Shown here: positions 33,039-41,687 of the stretch, piece after piece
Layout: every line of letters starts with the position of its first letter
How positions within the stretch are numbered: the first letter of the stretch is position 1
Assembly: GCF_003315035.1 (NCBI RefSeq)
Contig: NZ_QNRE01000005.1
Coordinates: 62,001 to 126,000, forward strand
Source of the DNA: Nocardia puris
GTDB lineage: Bacteria > Actinomycetota > Actinomycetes > Mycobacteriales > Mycobacteriaceae
Direction of reading: 5' to 3'
Length of the DNA stretch: 64,000 nucleotides
Program-made: the position numbers and the translations under genes
The notes under the pieces: model-generated
Told to the model about the DNA's origin: nothing
The model's database searches: none
Seen by the model: the letters and a program-made list of their open reading frames with translations, nothing else

Positions 33039-33808
33039 GCAAACCCGTCGGCACCGTCACCCGCGGCACCACCGGGGTGAACCGGCTGCGGCGCAGCGAT
33101 CGGTGGTTGGTGCACGACGCGCTGGTATCGGAGCGGTTGCGCGCGGCGCCCGATCCGCTGGTGGTGGATCTCGGGTACGGCGCGAGCCCGTGGACCACGT
33201 TCGAACTGGCGTCCCGGCTGCGCGCGGTGCGCGCCGACGTGCGGGTGGTGGGTCTCGAGATCGACCCGGCGCGCGTGGTTCCCGGCCGCGACGGTGTGAC
33301 GTTCGCGCGCGGCGGTTTCGAACTGGCCGGGCTGCGCCCGGTGCTCGTGCGCGCCTTCAACGTGCTGCGCCAGTATCCGGAATCCGCTGTGCCCGACGCG
33401 TGGTCGACGATCCTGTCGAACTTGGCGCCGGACGGCCTGCTCGTCGACGGCACCTGCGACGAACTGGGCCGCCGCTGCGCGTGGGTGCTCCTGGACCGCA
33501 CCGGCCCGCTGTCGCTGACGCTGGCGTGGGATCCGTTCACCGTCGAGCGCCCCTCCGACATCGCCGAACGCCTCCCGAAGGCGCTCATCCACCGCAACGT
33601 CCCCGGCGAACCCGTCCACGCCCTGCTCGCGGCCGCCGACCGCGCCTGGTCCCACACCGCCCCGCTGGCACCCTTCGGCCCGCGCGTCCGCTGGCGCGCC
33701 ACCGTCGAAGCCCTGCACGCCCAAGGGATCCCGCTGCGTCGCTACCGCCGCCGCATGCGCGACAACGTCCTCTCCGTCCCCTGGCCCCAGGTCGCCCCGA
33801 ACCCCTGA
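33008..33808 (+). CDS. SAM-dependent methyltransferase-like protein
   Basis: 266 aa. SAM motif I VVDLGYGASPWTTFELASRL, acidic strand 2 VVGLEIDPAR, and strand NLAPDGLLVDGTCDELGRR. The second half (VEALHAQGIPLRRYRRRMRDNVLSVPW) is a conserved actinobacterial ending. The target is unknown. The start is uncertain because the frame runs through the previous gene. GTG 33008, with GAGG about 9 bases before it, would overlap the DUF2505 gene by 31 bp. The tight arrangement implies co-transcription. Confidence 0.7.
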   Translation: MAGRAKPDQLSKPVGTVTRGTTGVNRLRRSDRWLVHDALVSERLRAAPDPLVVDLGYGASPWTTFELASRLRAVRADVRVVGLEIDPARVVPGRDGVTFARGGFELAGLRPVLVRAFNVLRQYPESAVPDAWSTILSNLAPDGLLVDGTCDELGRRCAWVLLDRTGPLSLTLAWDPFTVERPSDIAERLPKALIHRNVPGEPVHALLAAADRAWSHTAPLAPFGPRVRWRATVEALHAQGIPLRRYRRRMRDNVLSVPWPQVAPNP

Positions 33809-33837
33809 CCCCGCCGTTGCCCTAAGCTGCCTCTGCT

Positions 33838-34383
33838 ATGGCTCTCAACGCGACAATGCACAACTTCTCGGTACAACTGGCCGACGTGGATCGGGGGGTG
33901 TACGAGGAGTTGGAGTTGCGGGTGGCCAGGCATCCGTCGGAGACCGCGGAGTTCATGGTGACGCGGCTGCTCGCGTACTGCCTCGAATACGAGGAGGGAA
34001 TCGCCTTCAGCGACGGTGGGGTGTCGTCCACCGACGAGCCCGCCGTGCTGGTGCGGGACCGGACCGGCCGGCTGACGGCGTGGATCGAAGTGGGCGCGCC
34101 CGACGCCGACCGCGTGCACCGGGGCAGCAAGCTGGCGGGACGGGTCGCGATCTACACGCACCGCGACCCCGCGAAAGTGCTGGCGCTCTACGCGGGCAAG
34201 CGCATCCACCGCGCCGAGGACATCCCGCTCCACAGCTTCGACCGCGCGTTCATCGATGCGGCGGTGGCCGCGGTGGACCGGCGCAACACCGTCACGTTGT
34301 CGGTCACCGAGCGTCAGCTGTTCCTGGAGATCAACGGCGCGTCCCTGTCGGGATCGGTCACCGAACACCGGATCGATCAGTGA
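33838..34383 (+). CDS. YaeQ family protein
   Basis: 181 aa, whole-length YaeQ pattern: MHNFSVQLADVDRGVYEELELRVARHPSETAEFMVTRLLAYCL, then WIEVGAPDADRVHRGSKLAGRVAIYTHRD. YaeQ has a PD-(D/E)xK nuclease-like fold; E. coli YaeQ was linked to RfaH compensation, but the real function is unclear. It starts 29 bp after the methyltransferase and may belong to its transcript. Confidence 0.85.
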   Translation: MALNATMHNFSVQLADVDRGVYEELELRVARHPSETAEFMVTRLLAYCLEYEEGIAFSDGGVSSTDEPAVLVRDRTGRLTAWIEVGAPDADRVHRGSKLAGRVAIYTHRDPAKVLALYAGKRIHRAEDIPLHSFDRAFIDAAVAAVDRRNTVTLSVTERQLFLEINGASLSGSVTEHRIDQ

Positions 34384-34531
34384 TCCGTGCCATACCCCGG
34401 GGCGCGGGCGCGGCCGCTACGTCGTCGCGGGTGTCGAGGTAAGTAGGTCCCGCCACCGGTGCGTACTTCCGCCGGCCCGGCCCGCGCGCCCACCATCGGT
34501 GCGAAGGTCGCGTCGTGGAAGGGAAACGCAG

Positions 34532-35437
34532 ATGAGTTCGGTGACGGTGATGGGTCTGGGCCCGATGGGCCAGGCGATGACACGCACGTTGCGCCGGGCG
34601 GGCACGCGGGTGCGCGCCTGGAACCGCAGCGTGGAGAAGGCTTACGCCATGCGGGAATTCGGTGCGATCCCCGCCGAGAGCCGGGCCGAAGCGGTGGATG
34701 CGAGCGCGGTGATCGTCGTGAGCCTCACCCACTACGCCGCGATGTACGACGTGCTCGAGCCGGTCGCCGACCGGTTGGCAGGCAAGACGATCGTCAACCT
34801 GTCCTCCGACTCCCCGGAGGTCACCCGCGCGGCGGGCGCCTGGATCAGGGAGCGAGGCGGCAGGTTTCTCGCGGGCGGCGTGATGGCCGATCCGGCGGGC
34901 GTGGGCGGCGCGGAGGCCACCGTCTTCTACAGCGGTTCCCGCGCCGCCTTCGACGCATGCGTGGATCTGCTCCGCCCGCTCGGCCGCCCCGAATACCTCG
35001 GTGCGAACGAGGGCACCGCGCAGCTCTACTACCAGGCCGTCCTGTCCATGTTCCTGCCCGGACTGCTCGCCTTCGAACAGGCGCTGGCGATGATCGCGGG
35101 CTCGGGTGAGTCGATCGAGCGTTTCGCGCCGCACGCCCGGCGCGCCATGGCGGGGATGCCGGACTCCTACCTCGCGCTGGCCGCCATGGCCGCCGAGGGC
35201 GGGTGGCGCGACACCGCCCACCTGCGCATGATGGCTGCGGGCGCCCACCACGCCCTCGACACCGCCACCGCCGCCGGTGTGGACGCCACCCTCGCCGCCG
35301 CCGTCGCCTCCTACTGGGACCGCGCCCTCGCCGCCGGTGACCGGGCGGGCGAACCGGTCTCGACCTACCAGATCCTGCGCGGCGAGCACCCGAACGCGGC
35401 CCGAGCCGCGAACGGCTCTTCGGCGTCCGCGTCGTAG
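34532..35437 (+). CDS. NAD(P)-binding imine-reductase / 6-phosphogluconate-dehydrogenase-like protein
   Basis: 301 aa. Rossmann motif VMGLGPMGQAM, then NRSVEKAYAM (NADPH-type Asn-Arg-Ser), the inter-domain helix, and a C-terminal helical dimer domain with YYQAVLSMFLPGLLAFEQALAM. Imine reductases and beta-hydroxyacid dehydrogenases share this design. No Lys of the hydroxyacid dehydrogenase type was spotted, which favours imine/iminium reduction, but this remains inference. ATG 34532 follows GGGAAACGCAG. Confidence 0.78.
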   Translation: MSSVTVMGLGPMGQAMTRTLRRAGTRVRAWNRSVEKAYAMREFGAIPAESRAEAVDASAVIVVSLTHYAAMYDVLEPVADRLAGKTIVNLSSDSPEVTRAAGAWIRERGGRFLAGGVMADPAGVGGAEATVFYSGSRAAFDACVDLLRPLGRPEYLGANEGTAQLYYQAVLSMFLPGLLAFEQALAMIAGSGESIERFAPHARRAMAGMPDSYLALAAMAAEGGWRDTAHLRMMAAGAHHALDTATAAGVDATLAAAVASYWDRALAAGDRAGEPVSTYQILRGEHPNAARAANGSSASAS

Positions 35438-35611
35438 GTGTCCCCACCGAACAGTCCAGCACCGCTACGGCTTCGGCGAATCCCCGGCAGGGCTGCGTGA
35501 TCCGGATGCGCGGACCGCGAATAGAAGCCGAGCCGGAGGAGGAGAGGGCAGGACTGCGCGTACCGGCGCGCGACACACCGAGCCTCGGCGGGCGATCTCA
35601 CCCGCGACGGG

Positions 35612-36145
35612 TCAGGCGGCGCGGGGGTAGGTGAGGGGGAGGGCCGGGAGGTGGAGGGTGCGGTCGAGGCGGAGGGTGAGGGCGCCCGCGGCGGCGAGGG
35701 CGACGGTGGTGAGGTCCTCGGCCATGGTGAGGTCGTCGTCGGCGAGGGCGAACAGGGAGATGTCGAGGGTGCGCGGCGCGTCGGGCACGGTGGGCGCGGG
35801 GGTGAAATCGGTGGCGGTGGCGGGGCATCCGGACAGCAGCATGATCGCGGTGGCGAAGCGGATCAGCGGGTCCTCGGGGAGGGGCCGTCCGCTCGCGGCG
35901 GCGGTGAGCGCGCCCGCGAGATCGGGGTGACCGGGCGGCGTCGGCTGCCGCAGGACACGGCTCCACCGCCGCAGCGGCGGGAACACGGCCAGATCGGTGC
36001 GCCCGGACCAGCGGCGCAGCCCGGAGTCGAACAGCGTCGTCACCGCGCACCGCCAGGACCGCGGCCGCTCGACCACGCCCAGCAATCGCACGTGGTGGCA
36101 CGGCATTTCGGCGGACACCGCCACCGGGTCGAGGGTCAGGCTCAT
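35612..36145 (-). CDS. Unknown protein
   Basis: 177 aa, no signal peptide; a segment GCPATATDFTPAPTVPDAPRTLDISLFALADDDLTMAEDL is acidic, and the rest is mixed. Nothing recognisable as a family. It lies 15 bp behind the small membrane protein gene in the same direction, so they probably form one unit. The overlapping frames are Arg/Pro/His-rich shadows. Support is length, position and codon pattern. Confidence 0.5.
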   Translation of the reverse strand: MSLTLDPVAVSAEMPCHHVRLLGVVERPRSWRCAVTTLFDSGLRRWSGRTDLAVFPPLRRWSRVLRQPTPPGHPDLAGALTAAASGRPLPEDPLIRFATAIMLLSGCPATATDFTPAPTVPDAPRTLDISLFALADDDLTMAEDLTTVALAAAGALTLRLDRTLHLPALPLTYPRAA

Positions 36146-36160
36146 GGCGGCCTCCGTGGC

Positions 36161-36499
36161 TCAGGAACCGGTGCGACGGTCGGGCGGCCGGTGCGGGGCG
36201 GTGTGGTCGGCGCGCGACACGTGACTGGTGCGCCACGCCTCGGAGAAGAAGAACGCCGCGCCCACCAGCAGCGCCACCGAGCAGATCAGGACCGCCACGA
36301 GCGCGACGGTGCGCGGTCCGGCGTCGTCCTGGTGGAGCTGGATGAGCAGCGCCGCCACCAGCGGGCCCATCGCGATGAGCACGGGTATGAGCAGGAGCAA
36401 TCCGGTGGTTATCAGAGATGTCGGGGAGAGCCAGTGCTGCGACCACGGGGCGATGCGGCCGAGGCCGCGCATTTCCGGTTTCGAATGCTGCGTTGCCAT
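36161..36499 (-). CDS. Small membrane protein
   Basis: 112 aa with two predicted membrane helices (SLITTGLLLLIPVLIAMGPLVAALLIQL and TVALVAVLICSVALLVGAAFFF) joined by a short loop, a cytosolic N-terminus and a His/Arg-rich tail. Start ATG 36499 has GGAGG upstream; ATG-free extensions lack support. Function unknown. Confidence 0.6.
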   Translation of the reverse strand: MATQHSKPEMRGLGRIAPWSQHWLSPTSLITTGLLLLIPVLIAMGPLVAALLIQLHQDDAGPRTVALVAVLICSVALLVGAAFFFSEAWRTSHVSRADHTAPHRPPDRRTGS

Positions 36500-36696
36500 A
36501 GGACCCGACCTCCAGACTTGCTCTTGAACCCACCTGCCGAAAAGCGATCTATCTGGAGAAATGGACGATACCGGTGTCCATGGCGGCATGAGTCGATCTA
36601 CATCGAAAAGTGATCTTCACTGTCCGGTGTGTCACTTGAATTCGGCGATCCCCGACTCGGGGTGGTTGACCGTTGGATAACTACCTGATTGCCGTT

Positions 36697-38172
36697 TCAG
36701 TGCCCGGTCAGCGCGCGGACGCGGCCGGTGAGCAGCGCGACGGGAAATACCGAGCGCGGCTCGAACGGGAGATGCCAGAGTCCGCCGTGCGCGGCCCCGG
36801 TGGTGAACAGCGACTCCGGGTTGGCCTCGTCGGGCGGGGGAGCGTGCAGATCGGCGACCACCTTCGCGGCCAGCAGGGTGCCCGCGGTCTCGGGCTCGAA
36901 CACCTCCAGGCCGAATCGAGGGGCGACCCGGTAGACCGCGGACAGTCCGCTGTTGCCCCGTGCGGCCCTGGTCCAGGTGAGCGGGGCGACCGGGTAGGAG
37001 ACAGTGTGCCCGTCGTGCCGCGCGAGGGTCGCGCGCCAACGCAGGATGCGCTGGGCGAGCGCGTAGTTCGGTCCCTGCAACGAGGTGAGCGCGTCGGCGA
37101 TCGACCACGTGGCCCCCTCGGAGTCGGTGCAGTGGGTGCCGTAGTTCGGCTGGTAGAGCGCGGATCCGGTGAGTATCCGCAGCACATCCTGGGCCACGCC
37201 CCGCGCACCCCGCCCGTGCAGTTTCGTGTGCGCCTGGGCGACAACGGTTTCCGGGACGGCGTAGCTGTCGGTGGGTGCGCCGAGTCCGATCAGCGCCGCG
37301 TCGGACCGGGCGCCGAGCAGATCGGTGGCGAGCGCGTCCAGCGCCGCCGCCAGCCGGACCGCCCCGGGCCCTCGGCGCGTGACGTATCCGCCGAAGACCG
37401 GCCGCGCGTCGTCGGTGAACTGCCCGCGCAACCATCGCGCGAGCGCGGGCAGACGCGTCACGAGATCCGCGCCCGGCCCGTCGGTGACGGGATGGCGCAG
37501 TGTCCCAGCGCTTTCGGCGGCCCACTCCGTGAGTTCACGCCACCGCGCCGGGGCCGGGCGTGCGATCGCGAGCACGTCGGCGCCCCAGCGCAACAATGGC
37601 CGCACCGGCGCGAGTTCGCTCGCGCCCGCGATCACGACGCGGAAACCGCTCAGCGACAACCACTCCGGATGGTCGATCACGCGTTCGACGGCGGCCGCGA
37701 ATCCCGGTTCGACCAGGCCGCCCCGCCGCCACTCGGTGAGCGCGCGTAACAGCGTGTCCTCGGTCAGCGTCTCGCCGTGATACGGAACCTCCAGGCGGCC
37801 CGGACTTTTCGCCCGTCCTTCGACCGTGCCGGAGTCGAGCTCCTGGGCGTCGGTCTCGGTCAGCGACACCTCGCTCAACGGCCGCACCGAGTATCCCGAC
37901 ACGAACCGCAACAGATGACGCGCCGCGCGCAACCCCTCACTCGCGATACCCGCCGATGCCGCGGGCGAACTCGCGGCCAGCGCCGTCATCGCGCGGAACA
38001 CCGCACGATACTGCCGCGACCAGTTCCCGCAGGTCTCCACCCACTGCGCCATGTCCGCGTCGTAGCGGCGCACCGCGTCGGCGATCACGGCGGCGCCGAG
38101 CATATCGGCCACGCGTTCGGGCTCCCCGGACGGAAACACGAGATCCCACCTACCCGCACCTACCGTCCCCAT
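36697..38172 (-). CDS. Conserved protein of unknown function
   Basis: 491 aa, no signal peptide or membrane helix. An N-terminal helical part (VADMLGAAVIADAVRRYDADMAQWVETCGNWSRQYRAVFRAMTAL) is followed by a Rossmann-like segment, LSGFRVVIAGASELAPVRPLLRWGADVLAIAR, and a C-terminal part with NYGTHCTDSEGATWSIADALTSLQGPNYALAQRILRWRATLARHDGHTVSYPVAPLTWTRAA. The strand-helix-strand with an AGASE loop suggests nucleotide binding. I do not recognise a named family. It is a single gene with promoter region toward the AbiEi-like gene. Confidence 0.65.
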   Translation of the reverse strand: MGTVGAGRWDLVFPSGEPERVADMLGAAVIADAVRRYDADMAQWVETCGNWSRQYRAVFRAMTALAASSPAASAGIASEGLRAARHLLRFVSGYSVRPLSEVSLTETDAQELDSGTVEGRAKSPGRLEVPYHGETLTEDTLLRALTEWRRGGLVEPGFAAAVERVIDHPEWLSLSGFRVVIAGASELAPVRPLLRWGADVLAIARPAPARWRELTEWAAESAGTLRHPVTDGPGADLVTRLPALARWLRGQFTDDARPVFGGYVTRRGPGAVRLAAALDALATDLLGARSDAALIGLGAPTDSYAVPETVVAQAHTKLHGRGARGVAQDVLRILTGSALYQPNYGTHCTDSEGATWSIADALTSLQGPNYALAQRILRWRATLARHDGHTVSYPVAPLTWTRAARGNSGLSAVYRVAPRFGLEVFEPETAGTLLAAKVVADLHAPPPDEANPESLFTTGAAHGGLWHLPFEPRSVFPVALLTGRVRALTGH

Positions 38173-38245
38173 GCTCGAAACCCTGCCATGTTCAGGCGCC
38201 CCGCAACACCGCACCGCGGTGGAATTGATAGCGCAACCGGATCAT

Positions 38246-38854
38246 TCACAGCGCCGACAGCGCCCGGCGGACCCGCGCGGCGGCTCGCGGCGGCAGACCC
38301 GCACCCGCGGAACGGATCTCGGCCCCCTCGCATCGGTGCAGGAAGACGGCGTCGGTGACCACCTCGTCCAGGGCGCTCTGCCCGATATCGGCCTCGGCGA
38401 GGTCGAGCACCGTGCGCACCGGCGTGGTGACCAGGAACGATCCCGCCGACTCCACGTCGTCGCGCACCAGCCTGCGGCGCAGCACCACAAGGCGCGGTGT
38501 GACCGGCGGGCGCCCCGCGCCCACGGACAGGTGCAGGAACCGGGGACGCAGCCTGCCGAGCCCGTGCAGTTCGGCGGCGCTCTGATGGGACACGGCCGCC
38601 GCGCCGTCGAACCAGGCCGCCCACATCGCGTACTCGTCCAGCGGGCCGTCGGGCCATTCGGTGAGCCGCAGCATCCCGACGCCCGCCCTGGTCACCGTTC
38701 CGTCGCCGAGGGCCGCGCGCACCCTGGCCTCGCAGCCGGTGCGCAGCACCTGGCGGGTGGTGAAATACCCCGCGTGCCGCCCGGCGAGCCTGCGCAGCAC
38801 GCGCCACCCTTTGTCCACGGTCTCGGGTGCGCGGCCCGCCGCTTCGCCAGCCAT
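38246..38854 (-). CDS. AbiEi-like antitoxin/regulator without a partner toxin
   Basis: 202 aa. An N-terminal winged-helix segment (RRLAGRHAGYFTTRQVLRTG, then ARVRAALGDGTVTRAGVGMLRLTEWP) is followed by the domain common to AbiEi-like proteins (AAVSHQSAAELHGLG, VRTVLDLAEADIGQSALDEVVTDAVFLH). In the AbiE system AbiEi represses and neutralises the nucleotidyltransferase AbiEii. No AbiEii gene is beside it; the neighbours are the unknown 491-aa gene and the divergent DUF2993 gene. Solitary AbiEi-like proteins are frequent in actinobacteria and may act as plain regulators. Confidence 0.75.
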   Translation of the reverse strand: MAGEAAGRAPETVDKGWRVLRRLAGRHAGYFTTRQVLRTGCEARVRAALGDGTVTRAGVGMLRLTEWPDGPLDEYAMWAAWFDGAAAVSHQSAAELHGLGRLRPRFLHLSVGAGRPPVTPRLVVLRRRLVRDDVESAGSFLVTTPVRTVLDLAEADIGQSALDEVVTDAVFLHRCEGAEIRSAGAGLPPRAAARVRRALSAL

Positions 38855-38878
38855 ACCGACCAGGCTACGCCCGAACTC

Positions 38879-38894
38879 TGTGTCACATGTCACA
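38879..38894. promoter_or_regulatory. CRP/GlxR-like site between AbiEi-like and DUF2993 genes
   Basis: TGTGT-CACATG-TCACA matches the TGTGA-N6-TCACA consensus with one mismatch. It lies 25 bp before the AbiEi-like start and 60 bp before the DUF2993 start, so it could control either. Confidence 0.5.
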
Positions 38895-38953
38895 ATCGGG
38901 ACCCTCACCGAGCCCACAGAGGTCACTCAGAAACGTCCGGAAGAATCGGCCCC

Positions 38954-39679
38954 ATGAGCACGAAGCCGTCCACCGCGCCGAAAGTCAGCAGGCGCACGCT
39001 GGTGATCGCCCTCGCGGTGGTCGCCACGCTGCTGGTCACCGTCCTGGTCGGCGGCGAGGCGTACGCCCGCCACGTCGTGTCCCGGTGCATCAGTACGCAG
39101 TTCGAACGCGAGATGGGTTCTCAGATCGACGTGAGCTTCGGCGCCAAGCCGATGCTCATCACCTGGCTCGACGGCAAGGTGTCCTCGGTCAGGGTCGACA
39201 GTCTCGACAATCAGTTCGGCCCCGCCGTCGGCATGGACGTGCACGCGACCTTCAACGACGTCGAGGTGATCGACAACGGCCGCGGCGGCGGCGTGGTCGG
39301 CAGTTCCTCGGCCGAGGTGACCTGGTCCAACGAGGGCATCAGGGACACCCTCGGCGGGCTGGTCAGCGGTGTCACGTCCTCGCAGAACAACGACATGATC
39401 ACCCTGGACGTGCTCGGCGGCTTCGCGCAGTTGCAGGTGCAGCCGCAGGTGAGCGCGGGCGCGGTGGACGTGCGGACGCACTCCGCCGAACTGCTCGGCA
39501 TCGGGCTGCCGACCGATCTGGTGGCCGGCATCGTCGAGCTGTTCTCCGACAGCTTGCAGAGCTATCCGCTGGGGCTGAAGGCCACCAGGATCACCGTCAC
39601 CGACGACGGCATCGCCGTGCACCTGGAGGGTGGGCGCGCGGAGATGCCGCCGTCGTCGGGGTCCGAAACGAGTTGCTGA
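38954..39679 (+). CDS. DUF2993 exported protein
   Basis: 241 aa. N-terminal uncleaved anchor or signal (RRTLVIALAVVATLLVTVLVGGEAYA), then a DUF2993 domain (VSRCISTQFEREMGSQIDVSFGAKPMLITWLDGKVSSVRVDSLD) extending to LKATRITVTDDGIAVHLEGG. The DUF2993 family includes LmeA, a phosphatidylinositol-mannoside-binding protein needed for lipomannan maturation in mycobacteria, so a lipoglycan role is possible here. It faces deoC convergently. Confidence 0.82.
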   Translation: MSTKPSTAPKVSRRTLVIALAVVATLLVTVLVGGEAYARHVVSRCISTQFEREMGSQIDVSFGAKPMLITWLDGKVSSVRVDSLDNQFGPAVGMDVHATFNDVEVIDNGRGGGVVGSSSAEVTWSNEGIRDTLGGLVSGVTSSQNNDMITLDVLGGFAQLQVQPQVSAGAVDVRTHSAELLGIGLPTDLVAGIVELFSDSLQSYPLGLKATRITVTDDGIAVHLEGGRAEMPPSSGSETSC

Positions 39680-39772
39680 GCGGGCGTTCTCCGGTAGGGG
39701 CCGAAAGGGCGTGCGGGAGTGAGGGTTCGGCTGCCCGGATGGTCGCCGGGCCCGCGTGCGAGGGGATCGGCG

Positions 39773-40441
39773 TCAGGCCGGGAAACCCTCGAGCACGGCA
39801 CGGGATTTCGACAGGCCCAGCCGGGTGGCGCCCGCGGCGATGAGTTCGGCGGCGGCTTCGGCGGTGCGGATGCCGCCGCTGGCCTTCACGCCGAGCCTGC
39901 CGCCGACCGTCTCGGCCATCAGCCGCACCGCGTGCGCGCTCGCGCCGCCCGCCGGATGGAAACCGGTGGAGGTCTTCACGAAATCTGCGCCCGCGCGTTC
40001 GGCGGCGCGGCAGGCGCCCACGATCGCCTCGTCGGGCAGGGCGGCCGATTCGATGATCACCTTGAGCACCGCGCGGTCGCCGATGGCCTCGCGCACGGTG
40101 ACGATGTCGGACAGCACCGCGTCGTAGGCGCCCGCGAGCGCGGCGCCCACGTCGATCACCATGTCCACCTCGGCGGCGCCCTGGTCGACGGCGAGGCGGG
40201 CCTCGGCGCCCTTCACCAGCGAATGGTGTTTGCCGGAGGGGAATCCCGCGACCGTGGCCACCACCAGGCCCGGCGCGCGCACCGGCAGCATCGACGGCGA
40301 CACGCAGATCGCCAGCACGCCCAGCTCGCGCGCTTCGGCGATCAGCGCCGTCACGTCGGCGTCGGTCGCCTCCGGGGCGAGCAGGGTGTGATCGATCATC
40401 CCGGCCACGTCGGCCCGGGTCAGCGCCGCGGAATCTGCCAT
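39773..40441 (-). CDS. deoC: Deoxyribose-phosphate aldolase
   Basis: 222 aa class I aldolase that splits 2-deoxyribose-5-phosphate into acetaldehyde and glyceraldehyde-3-phosphate in nucleoside salvage. [11 protein letters not shown], the Schiff-base Lys in DFVKTSTGF and Lys in [11 protein letters not shown] are present. Corresponds in order to Rv0478 but here is about 10 kb from the DUF2516 gene. ATG 40441 is preferred; an upstream ATG at 40471 would add ten residues. Confidence 0.94.
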   Translation of the reverse strand: MADSAALTRADVAGMIDHTLLAPEATDADVTALIAEARELGVLAICVSPSMLPVRAPGLVVATVAGFPSGKHHSLVKGAEARLAVDQGAAEVDMVIDVGAALAGAYDAVLSDIVTVREAIGDRAVLKVIIESAALPDEAIVGACRAAERAGADFVKTSTGFHPAGGASAHAVRLMAETVGGRLGVKASGGIRTAEAAAELIAAGATRLGLSKSRAVLEGFPA

Positions 40442-40595
40442 GGACCGGAGTCTGGCACACGGGGAAGGCAATCCGATTGCGCGGGCCGCGCGGCGTACCG
40501 CACACTCGTAGGCGTCGGTGGAAGCGGGCGACCGCGACGTTGGTACCTACTCCTCGCCCGCGCGAGGAAGAGCCCCTCGCTCAGGAGGAGACACC

Positions 40596-41633
40596 GTGCT
40601 GATCCGTCGTGAACGGGCTGCCGACGCCGCAGCCGTCGCGCAGGTCCACCGCCGCGCCTTCGGCGAGCTGTCCGAGCGCGAGGGCAGGCCCCTCGACGGC
40701 GACCCGCCCGAGGTGGCGCTGGTCGACCGGCTCCGCCAGAGCGAGAGCTGGATTCCCACCCTCTCCTTCGTCGCCACCGAGGTCGACACCGTCATCGGCC
40801 ACCTCTGCCTCACCCGCGCCTCCGTGGGTCCGTTCCCGGTGCTGGCGCTGGGCCCCATCGGCGTCCTGCCCACCCACCAGTCCACCGGGGCGGGCTCGGC
40901 CCTCATGCACGCCGCCCTCGGCGCGGCCGACGCCCTCGACGAACCATTGATCGGATTGCTCGGAAGTCTGGAGTGGTACCCGGGATTCGGCTTCGTGCCG
41001 GGCGTGCGCGTGGGCATCGTCCCCGACGTGGCGGACTGGACGTCGCACTTCCAAGTGCGCACGCTGTCCGCATTCGAAGTCGAGATCAGCGGCGAGTTCC
41101 GCTACGCGAGACCGTTTACGAGCTGTGAGAGCGGTGCCGGTGCGCGCCGCGTCGGCGGGACACCGGCACCAGCCGTTCAGTTCTGGGCGAGCCAGGTGTT
41201 GGTGAACTCCTCTTCCGACTGGAGGAGTTCGGTCAACCGTTCGGAGATGGCGGATTCGATCTTGCTGCCGAAGAGGGGGACCTTCACCTCGATGGTGCCG
41301 GTGACGGTGGCCACGGCGGAGGTGGCGTCGCCGGTGAGGGTGACGGTGCCGCTGATGGTGGCGGGGGCGCCCTCGACGCGGACGTCGAAGGTGGCGTCGT
41401 TGCCGGACCAGGTCTCCACGCGCGGGATGATCAGGTCGCCGGGGCGCACGGCGGTGATGGCCGGCGGGAGCAGTTCGGCGGCGATGGCCTGCACCATGTC
41501 GATGCGTGCCTTGTCACCGTCGACGGTGACCGACTCCAGCCGAGCGTTCGGACCGCCGACCTCGGCGATGCGGTCCTTCCAGTACTGCTCGGTGGAGATG
41601 GCCGCGCGGACCGCGGCGACGGGGTGGGGATAG
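40596..41633 (+). CDS. GNAT acetyltransferase with frameshifted 3' end
   Basis: The first ~175 residues are a normal YhbS-type GNAT domain (RRERAADAAAVAQVHRRAF; ALGPIGVLPTHQSTGAGSALMHAAL, the acetyl-CoA loop; LLGSLEWYPGFGFVPG). Family members end at about RYxxPF plus three or four residues. Here the frame passes RYARPFTSCESG and stays open about 170 more codons to 41633, overlapping the DUF2505 gene on the other strand. One base added after ccgttt at 41117 would give PF-D-E-L-stop at 41128, so a one-base loss is likely. GTG 40596 follows AGGAGGAG. The tail is probably meaningless. Confidence 0.65.
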   Translation: MLIRRERAADAAAVAQVHRRAFGELSEREGRPLDGDPPEVALVDRLRQSESWIPTLSFVATEVDTVIGHLCLTRASVGPFPVLALGPIGVLPTHQSTGAGSALMHAALGAADALDEPLIGLLGSLEWYPGFGFVPGVRVGIVPDVADWTSHFQVRTLSAFEVEISGEFRYARPFTSCESGAGARRVGGTPAPAVQFWASQVLVNSSSDWRSSVNRSEMADSILLPKRGTFTSMVPVTVATAEVASPVRVTVPLMVAGAPSTRTSKVASLPDQVSTRGMIRSPGRTAVMAGGSSSAAMACTMSMRALSPSTVTDSSRAFGPPTSAMRSFQYCSVEMAARTAATGWG

Positions 41634-41662
41634 CGGGCCGTGAACGCCAGCGGTGTAGCCAT
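41177..41662 (-). CDS. DUF2505 protein (START-like), copy 2
   Basis: 161 aa: [70 protein letters not shown], ending [35 protein letters not shown]. The same small hydrophobic-ligand fold as 32517-33038, but the two differ strongly. Divergent from murB with 25 bp between starts and no Shine-Dalgarno, so a leaderless transcript is possible. In M. tuberculosis a gene of this family (Rv0481c) also sits next to murB. Its whole length is overlapped by the readthrough of the GNAT gene. Confidence 0.85.
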   Translation of the reverse strand: MATPLAFTARYPHPVAAVRAAISTEQYWKDRIAEVGGPNARLESVTVDGDKARIDMVQAIAAELLPPAITAVRPGDLIIPRVETWSGNDATFDVRVEGAPATISGTVTLTGDATSAVATVTGTIEVKVPLFGSKIESAISERLTELLQSEEEFTNTWLAQN

Positions 41663-41687
41663 GGTTCGACACGCTACCGTCTGGAGC

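Noticed and set aside
36539..36615. Direct repeat GAAAAGYGATC upstream of the small membrane protein
   Set aside because: Two imperfect copies 65 bp apart without consistent spacing; could be chance.
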